A stretch of 64,000 nucleotides of DNA from Hydractinia symbiolongicarpus (taxonomy: Eukaryota; Cnidaria; Hydrozoa; Anthoathecata; Hydractiniidae), in the NCBI RefSeq assembly GCF_029227915.1, contig NC_079875.1, positions 27,164,001 to 27,228,000 on the forward strand, read 5' to 3'. The stretch's first letter is position 1. Each line of letters begins with the position of its first letter. Shown piece by piece: positions 1 to 11,470 of this stretch. Under the pieces are notes generated by a model. It did not search any database, was not told the origin of the DNA, and saw only the letters and a program-made list of their open reading frames with translations. Position numbers and translations under genes: made by a program.

Positions 1-3000
1 TGCATACTTTACCGTTAACTACACCACTTGATTTACAAATATTTCTAGTGATAACAACGCGCATACCTGTAATACAAAAGATTTCATAGTTACTAATATT
101 ACAATAGTTTTGGTCAAAGGAATTTAAATTTAAAAAATAAAAGCAATGTACCTTTATATAAATTAACTTTTTCATAATTTTCATATAGTAACACGGAAAC
201 TAATTCCTTTTCCTTTGAGAACAAATGTTCAGTAAAAATTTTATTTATTTGATTGGATGAATAATTTGTTACTGTTAAGAACGTTGTCCTGGGATAACTT
301 ATAAATACATCAGCAATATTTGTATCGCTGCAGTCAGGATTACTGTAAATAATTTGCGATGAACAGTACCTGGAATGTATAAAAACCATTTTCACAAGTA
401 GCCTACCAAAATGTTAAATTTTACACTAAATTAAAAGTTCTAACCTGTGTAAATCCGAAAATGTTGGTTTGTTGTATCTAATTAGATTTAGGAATTCTTG
501 CAATTTTTTGTCTATACATCGAAATTGTTGATGCAAATTGAAAATTGAGCAAAGTTTAAGAAATACTGCATCCGTTAATAAATTGCACTGCTCTTGTCCA
601 TCCGAAATTGGTTGTTGTTGTTGCTTATCACCACAAAACACAACAACAGGATGCATAGGCAATTGATCAATACTTTGTACGATATGCTGTCCAACTTTTT
701 GAGATATTTGACTCACCTAAATAAAATCTAAATCATTGAAAATTAATAATCCTAAAACAGATATCAGTTATATACATGGAAAAGAAAATGTGAACCTCGT
801 CAAATATGATGACGTCGTAATGACATAAGTTCCAGTTCATCTTACAACTTATTCTGTCATCCACAGGTATGAAAAATGCGGAATGAACTGTTTCCGTAGT
901 AATTTTGTCGCCAAAATTGTCTTTGTAACTAGATGAAAGATATCCTGTGGGACAAACAACGAGGCAATTTTCTTCTTCTTTAAGGCAATGTATAATTACT
1001 TCTTTTAACACCTCACTTTTCCCTAAAATTGATAAATAGCGGTCAATTGTATTGGTAATTTTTGACATATTTTATAAAAATAATGAGATGCCACCTGTTC
1101 CTGGCCCTCCTGTTATTAAAATGTATGGTTGCTTTCGAGGATGCCACGTATAACTACTACTGTCGTTGGTTTCCATATTTTCATCAAAATCTTGAAGAAA
1201 TGACAGTGATTCTGTATCAGAAGCCGAGTGTTTTCCCACTTCTGTAGCACGGTCAATCAAATATTTGCGAAAGCAGTTTAATGAAGCCAATTGCATGCCA
1301 GTAAATTTTACAGTATCCTCTTCTTCGTTTTGAATATCACACAGTTCGTTTGATCTAAGTAAATAAAGATATGTTATGACATTTGCAGAATTGTTAGCAC
1401 ATCTGCAAAAGAAATTACTAACTTTAAATCTTCTATCTGCCATAAACGATACGTATCAAATAAAGAATCAAGATAATACATAAAAGTATCTATATAGTAA
1501 TCACGATGTCCCAATCTTTCCAAGAAGTTTTTCACTTTTCTTTTGTCGTTCCAGAAAGTTGGATTACAAGTTATAGCAGTCACAAAGTTTCTTAAAGTGT
1601 CGGGTTACGTTGAAGGATTTGATGAAGTCAAATTGTCAATTTGGCGAAAAGTTACGTGTAATAACGTGTGCTGCCAGAAATATTATCTGTTCAATAATGA
1701 ATAACACTGAATTCCAACCAATGTATTATTTTCTATAAAATATATATACGCTGCTTATTATTTTTTCAATTACTTAGGCAAAATTAGTATTTTTTATTAT
1801 ATGTACCTTTATATTTTTTCTTTTTATTTAGATCAAATTGTCTCAAGTACTGCAACAATGTAAAATCGTTTTCTGATATTTTTCGTTGCATATATTGTTG
1901 GATGATTTTATTGTTATGCGTATAATCATATCCTGGCACTAAGTACCGTTTTGTTCGAGAACTAGTCCAAGCCATTTTCGTATCTGAAAAAACCATCCAC
2001 ATTTCAGGTTCACATGGATGATATTGAATCAAGTAACGGAATGCAGCTTGATGACCTGTCACATCCGCAGATAACACGCCTAAAATGGATGTTAATTAAA
2101 AGATTAATCTTTTTTACACATGTTTTCTTTAAAACTTATACCTTTGCACATTATTGAATAAAAGCATATATATCTTTTTTTACACATGTTTTCCTTAAAA
2201 CCTATACCTTTGCACATTATTGAATAAAAGCATATATATCTTTTTTTACACATGTTTTCCTTAAAACCTATACCTTTGCACATTATTGAATAAAAGCATA
2301 TATATCTTTTTTTACACATCTTCTCTTAAAACCTATACCTTTGCACATTATTGAATCTTTCATCTTTGACACATATGCAGCAACATATCGGAGAATCATG
2401 GCACGAACATCACAAGTTTGGAAATCCATGCTACATCGTAATGACAGAGCAAGTGTGTCTATATACGCCCTCAAATTAACAGCTTTAGCGTCGGCTGGAT
2501 GCTTTATGTGTAGTACTTCGTTATCAATACTGGTATCTTTTTCGTTAATTAATAAATCATGCTGAGGTGTTTTGCTCTTTTGTGTTAAAAAGATCTGAAG
2601 AAAATTTTGTTGAACTTACAATATATCATTGTCATTAAATAAAGTATGAGAAATTACTACATACATGGAAAGCCGTATGAAGATCATCTTTGGGAATTTC
2701 TGCAGTTATCCGTTTAAGATCTATGCCTTTGAGATCTTGTAACCAAATTAACAAGTGCATATGCAAAGTCCCTCGATCTTGAAACTGAAATCTGTAAAAA
2801 TATGTCTTAACATTGTTTCGTCCGTTTCTAAAATAACAAGCGTATAGAGTATGAACCTTTTATGGCCTTGCTTAAACAGTAAGCAATATGAAAATTTTTC
2901 GTTACCTGCAGTGCGAACAGAAGTGTTTTTTCTATTAGTATTACTACCACATAAATAGCCTCGGACGATTTGCTCTAATATGTGTGCAAAGTGAAATGTT

Positions 3001-4400
3001 TCTTGACAAGGCAATTTTGTTGGTACTTCATGTGCCATTTCAAAACCACTGCGCAATGTTGTATTCTATATTACATTTGGATTTTTTGTACACTATAACA
3101 TAAGCAAATGATGCTGTGTATAATATGTTATCATACTTACCTGGGGAAAGTACCATTCTGATGGAGATATTGTAATGAACATATCAGGATACCCAAATTG
3201 ACTGACAGCATCAATAAGAAATGCATGTTGCCATTGCCAGTATTGTGGTGAGAACCATTTAGTACCCAGAGAATTTTTTGGCGTTGTACCCATTTTTCTG
3301 CCACTGGCTATTGCACCTAAAGAAAAATTTTTATGAGTATACTCACTTTAGAGAACATATTTTTGTTCTATGAAAAGAAAGACAAATTACTAACCTGATA
3401 TTGTCTTGTACATATACCTATCAAATTGGTACTGTAGTAACTCAAAATTAATAGAAAAATCCAATATTGCGCTTTTACATTTTATCATAAATAATTTGTT
3501 TGCTGACAAGTGTGATGAACCACCATCAATTAAGCTTTCACACAGTGACTTTGTATAGTACATGATTGGCCAGCCATAGTGCACATTCTATTCCCCTTAA
3601 AGAAAATACTTCCCAAAACGGTATCTTTCTTCCATTTAATATCATGTCGTGATAATAAATAAAAAAATAATATATTTTAAAAATATATATTTTACATCAT
3701 TTTGAATATAAATGTATTCACCTGTAGTAAGAGTCGCTATTGTTCATAAGAAATGTAAAAGCTTCTTGCAATTGTTTTTTTTCTTTTTCATCTTGCAAGG
3801 AAGAAATTTTTTCTTCAACGGTTAAGTCTGTCTTTTTTAATGAAAAGCCGCATGTTTTTACTCTGTATCCATGCTGCTTTTTTCATATTTTCCAAAGTCA
3901 ATATCAAAAATGCGTAAAATATTCTGCTGTTCATATGTCATTCCAAGTAATTCCTTCGGAACATCACTAATTTGAGGAATTTTATAAACATTTTTACTGC
4001 AAATACATGTGGTAGACGTTTTTAATTTGCATTTGCTGTAACTTGGAAGAAGTTTATTCTTAATCAACAATGAACACTTGCTACAGTATGTTTCTGATTT
4101 GAATTTTATCCAGTTGGTTAAACCAGCTACAGTTTGTGAAGCATCAAAGGATTTGGAAGTGGCATTGATATTAAATGTACGTTGAAATTCTTCTTTTTTT
4201 CTATTGTACCATAATTTTCTCTCCTCTACCATTTTTACATTTTCCTGATCTTTCTGTTCATACTAAACATAAGAAGTTATACAACTACAATTTCACTACA
4301 TTGGAAATAAATTTAAAATTTTAATAAAGTACTTACATTTTTATGGGGCACAAGAACATATGTTTTCCGATTTTTCCAGAAAGAACTGCAGTCTTGCATT
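1..4400 (-). CDS. Helitron Rep-helicase, multi-exon, 3' end beyond window start
   Basis: Rolling-circle transposase of a Helitron. Read on the minus strand, exons give in order: a Cys-rich N-terminal region (3858-4260, with CSKC and a later ILRIFDIDFG), a Helitron-like N domain with GYPDMFITISPSEW (about 3150-3200), the HUH nuclease motif RGTLHMHLLIW (about 2740-2790), the two-tyrosine motif RYVAAYVSKMKD (about 2355-2395), then DVTGHQAAFRYLIQY (about 2020-2075) and a PIF1-type helicase. Walker A is split by an intron: GGPGTG ends at 1095 and GKSEVLKE resumes at 1022, restoring GGPGTGKS. Walker B (IIFDEVSQ) is split near 716-800. Motif III GDKQQQQPI lies near 620-640, and a motif like ITRN..K..GVVNGKV lies at 1-70. 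HxH and both tyrosines are present, so the nuclease could be functional. The protein continues past base 1. A Helitron assignment is strong from the combined HUH and PIF1 domains; element termini were not found. Confidence 0.85.
2104..2365. repeat. 66-bp tandem repeat in a Helitron intron
   Basis: About four copies with a 65-66 bp period (shared TTTGCACATTATTGAAT core at about 2143, 2209, 2275 and 2340). The copy nearest the upstream exon contains the exon end and splice donor (minus strand ATGTGCAAAG|GTATAGG), and each further copy repeats that donor. The period is a multiple of three, so one minus-strand frame stays open through the array. Confidence 0.85.
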
Positions 4401-4749
4401 TTTTCTAAAAGAAATGATACCAAAAGTAGAAAAAGGAACAAAGGTAGTACTAAAAAAAAATGAAATACTAATAAAAATGTCTCAACTTGCCTGGTAACGT
4501 AATTATGTATAATGAAGAATATATAGTTGTATTACTTTATATATATTTATATGTTAATACACTATAATAAAAACATCATTTAAAATTTTAAAGAATTCGA
4601 GTACTTCTTTAGTTGAAAAAAAATGAATGTAAAAGAACGTTTTCTTAAAATATTTATGCAAGTGAAACATTTCATGTAATACTAAGTACACGTTAATAGG
4701 AAAAACTCATTGTTTTTCGCTTACATAACAGTTCATTGTTCATATATTT

Positions 4750-6600
4750 ACAATATCTTAAATTATTTCTCCTTTTTCTTCCTTTTGGTGGTTGTAATTG
4801 TGTCCTACAATAAATGAAAGAATTCTAAGTAATGTAAGCACATTTCTTTTGTCCAAATAAATCCTTTTTTTCAAAGTACGTTTCATGAGTAAATCAGTCT
4901 TTATTAGTTCTTTCTATCTTACATGTAAGTGTTGGATAAAACTGCATAAAATTACTACGTACTTTTGTTGCTTTCCTTTTTTTTTTCTTCTTCATCCGTG
5001 GCAAATTTGAGCCATCATCATCATCATTCTAAATAAGCAATGCTTCATATTTATTAGAGGCTTAAGTTACTTACCTATATTATACAAAGTAGAACGTACC
5101 TGACCCTCTTTTATTTTGCTCTTCTTATTTTTATTCTTTTTCACCCTTTCGTCTAACTTCATATCGTCTCCCACCTGTATGTGACTTTTTTTTTTCTTTT
5201 TTTTCTTTCTTTTTTTTCTTTTTTTTCTTTTCATTCTTTTCCAGTAACACTTCTTCTTCGATAGTCTATTTGAAGTTTAAAATGTTATAAGGTTATGAAT
5301 GCATTAAGCAGTTTTCAAAATACACAGCAATAATGTAAAAATCTTATCACAAAATGGTTTGAAGACGTACCTGCTTTTTATCCACATTTCTTCCTAAATT
5401 AGTTGGTCGGACTTCTTCTTCCGATTCACTGTCCGATAATAGCTAAAATGTTGTCAGAATATTATATATGAATGTGTCTTAACGAAAGTATTTACAATAA
5501 GAGAAAGTTGAACAGTAAGAACTTACGAATTTCAAAGGTCTTCTTGTGATAAGCTCTGGAGTAATCTAAATGAAAATATTTATTCGCGGATTATGAAGTT
5601 CAAATGTTATGAATTTTCAGTGTTTTGCTGCTTTTTGTGTAAACACATAAAAGTGAACTTGAGTTCATATAAAAAATAATATGATAGATAGACGTACCAT
5701 TTTTGGGGGAAAATTTTGTTCACAACTTGATCGTTCATCGTTATCCGATGCACTTCCAGATAGTTCCTACAATATGAACATATGAAGCAGTACAATTACA
5801 TGTAACATTTAAATTTCACACTAATAAATTATGTAAAATCATACTATTTAATAACAATGGTATAAAAACCTACAAAGTTTATTGTCCTACGAAGACTTCT
5901 TGCTGATTGTCCCATCTAGGTAGAAAAAATATAGAACAGCGGCACCTAATTTTTAGCGATTAAAAGTAGTAATATACTTACAATCTCTTCCGTGTCGGAT
6001 GGATCGACAACTCCACTATCCTACATGAATGAATATAAAAATTATTTAGCATTTCTTTATAAAGTAAATAATAAGAACACTAATATAAAATACACTTTTC
6101 ATATTTATTTACATAGATTATTGGCATTTTAGGATAGAACATGTAACATGTAACTTACATCAAGCATAGACAAAAATGCCTGTCTTCTACTTTTATCATT
6201 TGTAGTATTTTGGTTGGATTCTGTTATTCCAGTAGCAAGCTTTATATAATTGTTTAAAGATGGTGTACATTTAAAGTCTTTCCATTCCGCCTTATCCGCT
6301 CCGCCAGCCTTTGCAATATTCTCTAGGTGGAAATGGACATATTTCGCGACTTTCAAATGTAAAGCTGCTAGGTACATACTAGCACCTACGCACATCATAT
6401 CATTTATATATTGTTCAAATTGTTCTTCTTTTTTCTCGTCTTCTTCTACACCTGTAATAGCAATAGCAGCCTTTTTATACTGGATACTATTGGCTTTTTC
6501 ACTGCCCAACTTTTTGTTAAGAGGTTCAATTGCGTTATTGATAGCCGCCACTCTATCAAACGCAAAATTTGAAATGGGACTCTTTATTAAAGATCTTGTA
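4750..6600 (-). CDS. Unknown Lys-rich/acidic multi-exon gene
   Basis: I do not recognise this protein. On the minus strand a first long exon (about 6600 to 6159) encodes a helical segment including SIQYKKAAIAITGVEEDEKK and ends at a canonical donor. A chain of small exons flanked by AG and GT follows: DSGVVDPSDTEEI (5982-6020), MGQSARSLRRTINF (about 5875-5915), ELSGSASDNDERSS (about 5697-5767), ITPELITRRPLKF (about 5526-5568), LLSDSESEEEVRP (about 5372-5443), a poly-Lys exon (about 5100-5265) and NDDDDGSNLPRMKKKKKRK (about 4960-5030). Charge-alternating, low-complexity composition suggests a nuclear or nucleic-acid-binding tail. It lies just upstream of the Helitron gene on the same strand, so it might be its 5' part or an accessory gene; I could not decide. 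The apparent N terminus runs into satellite DNA, so the true start is unknown. Confidence 0.45.
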
Positions 6601-8060
6601 TCAATATGAAAAATCACAAATACATGACACTCGTCACTTTGAAATGCCTCGTTTATCAATTGTTCAGCTAAAATATATAGAAACAGAGACAAGCTTGTTG
6701 GGCCTAAATGACAATTATCTTGTATCAATACGAAAAATAACAAATATATAACACTCGTCTCTTTTAAATGCCTCGTTTATCAATTTTACGGCTGAAATAT
6801 AGGAACCTCAGAGGAGGTTGTTGAACCTCAAGTACAATTGTCCTGTATCAATACGTAAAATCGCAAATGCATGACACTCGTCTCTTTCAAATGCCTCTTT
6901 TATCAATTTTACGGCTAAAATTTATAGAACCTGAGACGAAGTTGTTGACCCTAAAGTACAATTCTCCTCCATTAATACAAAAAATCGCAAATATATAACA
7001 CTAGTTTCTTTCAAATGCCTCTTTTTTCAATTTTACGGCTAAAATATATAGAACCTGAGACGAGGTTGTCCACCCTAAATGACAATTATCTTGTATAAAT
7101 ACGAAGAATCGCAAATATATAACACTCGTCTCTTTGAAATGCCTCGTGTATCAATTTTACGGTTAAAATATATAGAACTTGAGACGAGGTTGTTGACCCT
7201 AAATGACAATTATCCTGTATCAATACGAAAAGTCGCAAATAGATGTGACATTTGTCTCTTTTAAATGCCCAGTTTTTCAATTTACGGCTAAAGTGTATAG
7301 AACCTGAGAAGAGGTTGTCGACCCTAAATGGCAATTATCGTGTATCAATACGAAAGATCGCAAATATATGAGACATTTGTCTCTTTTAAACGCCTCGTTT
7401 ATCAATTTTGCGGTTAGAATATATAGAACTTGAGACGAGGTTATTGACCCTAAATGACAATTATCCTGTATCAATACGACAAATCGCAAATGTATAAGAC
7501 TTGTTTCTTTGAAATGCCTCGTGTATCAACTTTACGGTTAAAATATATAGAACTTGAGACGAGGTTGTTGACCCTAAATGACAATTATCCTGTATCAATA
7601 CGAAAAGTCGTAAATAGATGTGACATTTGTCTCTTTTAAATGCCCAGTTTTTCAATTTACGGCTAAAGTGTATAGAACCTGAGAAGAGGTTGTCGACCCT
7701 AAATGGCAATTATCGTGTATCAATACGAAAGATCGCAAATATATGAGACATTTGTCTCTTTTAAATGCCTTGTTTATCAATTTTGCGGTTAGAATATATA
7801 GAACTTGAGACGAGGTTATTGACCCTAAATGACAATTATCGTGTATCAATACGACAAATCGCAAATGTATGAGACATTTGTCTCTTTTAAATGCCTCGTT
7901 TATCAATTTTACGGCTAAAATATATAGAACCTGAGACGTTGTTTACCGTAAAGTACAATTATCCTGCATTAATACAAACAACCGCAAATATATGAGAGAC
8001 TTGTTTCTTTTAAATGCCTCGTTTATCAATTTTACGCCTAAAATATAAGAACCTGAAACG
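6590..8060. repeat. 125-bp satellite array, about 12 units, with 375-bp higher-order repeat
   Basis: A unit marked by ATGCCTCGTTTATCAATTTT recurs near 6649, 6769, 6890, 7015, 7139, 7264, 7389, 7515, 7640, 7765, 7890 and 8014, about 125 bp apart. Units 7139-7513 and 7515-7889 are far more alike at a 375-bp offset than neighbouring units are, giving a three-unit higher-order repeat. Chance open frames on both strands in this array are repeat shadows, not genes. Confidence 0.9.
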
Positions 8061-8061
8061 A

Positions 8062-8640
8062 GATTGTTGACCCTGAAGTTACAACATTTCAATTCTGGAC
8101 TTCGAGATCGACCGTCCTTTCCAACAATTAATTTTTTTATCTTTCCGATTTTCCATTGCGAGCATGATGTAGGTGTGTCGTCCTTGATGAGTACAATATC
8201 ATTCAGCCTCAACTCTTCGTCTGCTGTCTTCTTCCTTTCGTATGGGTGTCGTAGCCTGAGTTCGTTCAAATAAGTTATACTAAAGTGTTTCCAAATATGT
8301 TCTAAGACTGTAATTAAACGAAGGACTCTTCGAGTGCATTCAGTCGCATCTAATACAGTAATCGGTTAGTTAGTAGTTGTGGCATGGTTCAATGATCTCC
8401 CAAAGATAAGATGATAAGAGGTGATGTCCAATGTCTTCATCACTCGCATAACAGAGTGGTCTTGAATTGATTACACTCTCGACTTCACATAAAACAGTTT
8501 GTAACTCTTTAAACGTTAGAAACTACTTTTTTAGTATTTTCTTAAGAGATGTTTTTACGGAACGAACAAGACGTTCATAGAATTGACTACATGTGTGAAC
8601 AGTTGCCAATGTGATTTTTTTATTTTCTTCTTGCGGTTAT
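8062..8640 (-). pseudogene. Decayed BEL/Pao retrotransposon integrase, C-terminal part
   Basis: Minus-strand translation gives FYERLVRSVKTSLKKIL, FKELQTVLCEVESVINSRP, a YLNELR..HP segment and then a DUF5641-like tail (LNDIVLIKDDTP, WKIGKIKKLIVGKDGRSRSPE). This order (end of the integrase core, then DUF5641) is diagnostic of BEL/Pao elements. Stops after KKILKK and after TTTN, plus frame changes between segments, show it is dead. Its 3' end runs directly into the 125-bp satellite. No reverse transcriptase or LTR was recognised nearby. Confidence 0.75.
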
Positions 8641-10230
8641 TTAATAACTCCAGACCAACTTACTTTATTTGCATCTTGTAACTGTTCGTGTTGCGAAATT
8701 TGAAAAATTTGACTGGTTTAATCTTGTTCCCTGCGCCTCTTTTGCTGTTAAAGCAAAAAAATCTCTGGAAACGAGATTGGTTGTTGACCTCGTTTTTGTA
8801 CTCAAGATGATAGCCGATTGAATGTGCTCCTACTAGAACGTAGGAACTGCAAAAACAGAACAAAACAAAATGTAATAAACAAAACACACATTCGTCCATT
8901 TTTCCCGACAAAGAGCACATATTTTCTGGTCGAAACCAGATGAAATAGGGCGTTTTTATAGTACATTGGACAGGCCCTGGCACGGTCGTATGTTACTGAA
9001 AATAATTTGTTCAGCATGGAGAGAATGAACTGCCGCCAACTGCCAAGGAGTTCGGTGAAAAGCGCCCATGGCATCATCTCAACTAAGTCGTTTAACTCGA
9101 CTAGGAGAGAAATCAACCGCTCTGTGTATGCACTCATCGTGTTTAAAGATGTTGCTTTCGAATGACAAGGCGATGTCGAAGAACGATGGCCGAGGGTAAG
9201 TTTTAATGATGACAAGGTTGTGTGTTACTGTTCTTATTCGTAACTATGATTTGAGAAAAAATAATTAAAACGTAATTATTTATTTAGGTATCTCAAACAA
9301 TTCTTATAAGACTTGATGATGAAGATTTTTTATAGATTGACGTGATAAATACGAGAATGAAGACACGGTCTTGCAAGTATGTTTGAAGACCCAATAAAAC
9401 CAGAAATTGAATAATATCGTTGTGCGTTGATAACATCAATGTTTGTGTTTCCGTGCAAAACGTTTTCTAAACTCACAAAGTGTTGCAGTAATCTGCATAC
9501 TTTCTGTTGATCAAAGATCTTCTTTCTGCTCTATAAAAGCAGTTTCTGTAATAAGTTCTGTATTGTTTTTTTTAACAAAACCACCTTGCTTTTATATGTT
9601 TTCTCAGTCAAAAAAGCAAAAGTAAAAGTACTGGAGGTAATCCTTGTTAACACTACGGAGATAAAAGATATGACTTGCTTCGATAAGAACCTTACAACAC
9701 AACATTATAATTCCAATACGTCAGAGGTAATAAAAGTCCCAAAGGTGTTCCTCATAACCTTTTGCCTTAATTTGGCGTTGGATTTTCGAAATTATTTTTT
9801 GAGCCGCTGCGAAAGAGTCCAAAACGATATATTCGTTAAAATAAGAAGCAACACAAATCAATAAACAAAATATTATACCTCTTGTGACGGGTGAATCTTC
9901 ATACATTAGATTTGATTGTCACATGTTATTTGCGGCGCAAGTTATGCTTTAGACATTGGCGTTGTCTTTGTTGCTTAGAGCACACACCATTCTCACATGA
10001 TCATTCTCATCTTAAAGCAACATATTTTTATACTACTGTTTGCATTAAACTGATTTTTTGTCTTTGTGTTCCATTAAAGTGCTACTTCATTTTCTTATTG
10101 TCGAAGTTGTCATAGTAGAAGAAGTATTACAGTTTTTTTTATAGGATAATAAATTTACCCAGGTGCGCTTCTTCTCCCTTGAGTTCTAAAGATCCCTAAA
10201 TGTGGTGACGGATCATCTATGTGCGATGTT
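8641..10230. other. No convincing gene
   Basis: AT-rich sequence with scattered short open frames on both strands (for example at 8802-9215 minus and 9586-9864 plus) that lack recognisable motifs or consistent splice sites. Probably decayed repeat and spacer DNA. Confidence 0.5.
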
Positions 10231-10329
10231 TGTTGATTGTTTTCAGCATTTTCTCCTTCTATTTTGTGTTTTACGAGTAAATTCGAATTTAATACATCTT
10301 GTCGACTTTCTGTTGCTTGTAGCAATATA

Positions 10330-11415
10330 ATAAACAACAACCAGTTCGGTTTCAGGCCTCGTCGTTCAGCTGAACTGGCTGCAACAATCTTTATCGACAC
10401 TGTCAAATTGAAGGTTAACGATGGCAAAAGGATCGGTGCCGTATTTGTAGACCTCACAAAAGCATTCAACATGTTAAGTCATTGAGAACTACTGTCAAAA
10501 TTAACCAGTTTTGAAATTATTGGAGACGAACACGAGTTATTTACAGATTATTCGTTTGGTAGATTTCAGCAAGTTCAACACAAAAATTCTTTGTCTGATG
10601 AACATCCAGTCAATATTGGAGTACCACAAGGGTCAATTTCGGGCCCACTACTATTTATTATGTTTGTCAATGATCTTTGTACCGTAGTGAAACACTCTGA
10701 ATTAGTCAAATATGCAGACGATACTGTTTTATTTGTTGCTTGTAAGGACTTTGAGATCATAAAAACCCGTTTTTCATCCGACAGGAATTGTGTACTTACA
10801 TGGTGTTTGGAAAATGAACTAATTTTAAATCTTGGAGCAGGAAAAACTGAAGCAATGTTATTCGGTTCGAAAAATAGCCTCTCTAAACAAAACCGCTCAT
10901 TAAACGTAAATTACGGCTACCAAACTGTGAGGGTAACATCCACGTATAAATATCTTAGTGCACTTATCAAACCTTCATTGATTTTAAGCAGCAACTTTGA
11001 TTTAACGTATCAAAAAGCTTCTGGTAGATTACGTTTACTATATCGCATTCGACCGCTGATTACAGAAAAAGCTGCATTGGCAATTTTTCAAACAGTGATT
11101 CAACCAGTAGTAACATATTGCAGATTTGTTCACCTTAAGAATTCTCAGACACAACTACTTAAACTACAATCTTTACATAGACGAGCAACTTCAATTATTG
11201 GAAATTAATTCTTGACGCCACCTGATACTGTCAATATGATACAAATGCGAGCTTGTAATGTCATTCCCTGTTACTTGGACAACGATGTGTGTGAAAATTT
11301 GAAAAATTACTTCACGAAAACAAACCACACAAGAAACCAACATGTTCGCGCCAAAGATTTAATGATATTCATAAAACGTAAAATTGCCGTTTCTTTTATG
11401 ATTATCATTAAATAA
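10330..11415 (+). pseudogene. Non-LTR (LINE) reverse transcriptase fragment
   Basis: A single plus-strand frame encodes NNNQFGFRPRRSAELAAT, the RT motif with VFVDLTKAFNMLSH, GVPQGSISGPLLF, the catalytic LVKYADDTVLF, the thumb region and a C-terminal tail to 11415. Order and motifs are those of an L2/CR1/Jockey-like LINE; I cannot place the clade. Two in-frame stops interrupt the frame (TGA at 10483-10485 and TAA at 11206-11208), and the endonuclease half is missing, so it is a 5'-truncated dead copy. It ends about 55 bp before the start codon of the KDZ gene. Confidence 0.85.
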
Positions 11416-11470
11416 ACGGCAACCCGCGGCGTCGCATACCATTATGCTTTGAGCTGCTTCTATATTCAAA

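Noticed and set aside
6250-6609. A 119-codon plus-strand frame
   Set aside because: Antisense shadow of the minus-strand exon at 6159-6600.
7079-7906. Short proteins encoded in the satellite
   Set aside because: The frames repeat on both strands at the satellite period, as expected of repeat shadows.
8802-9215. A 137-codon minus-strand frame
   Set aside because: Low-complexity hydrophobic end, no family motif, no splice support.
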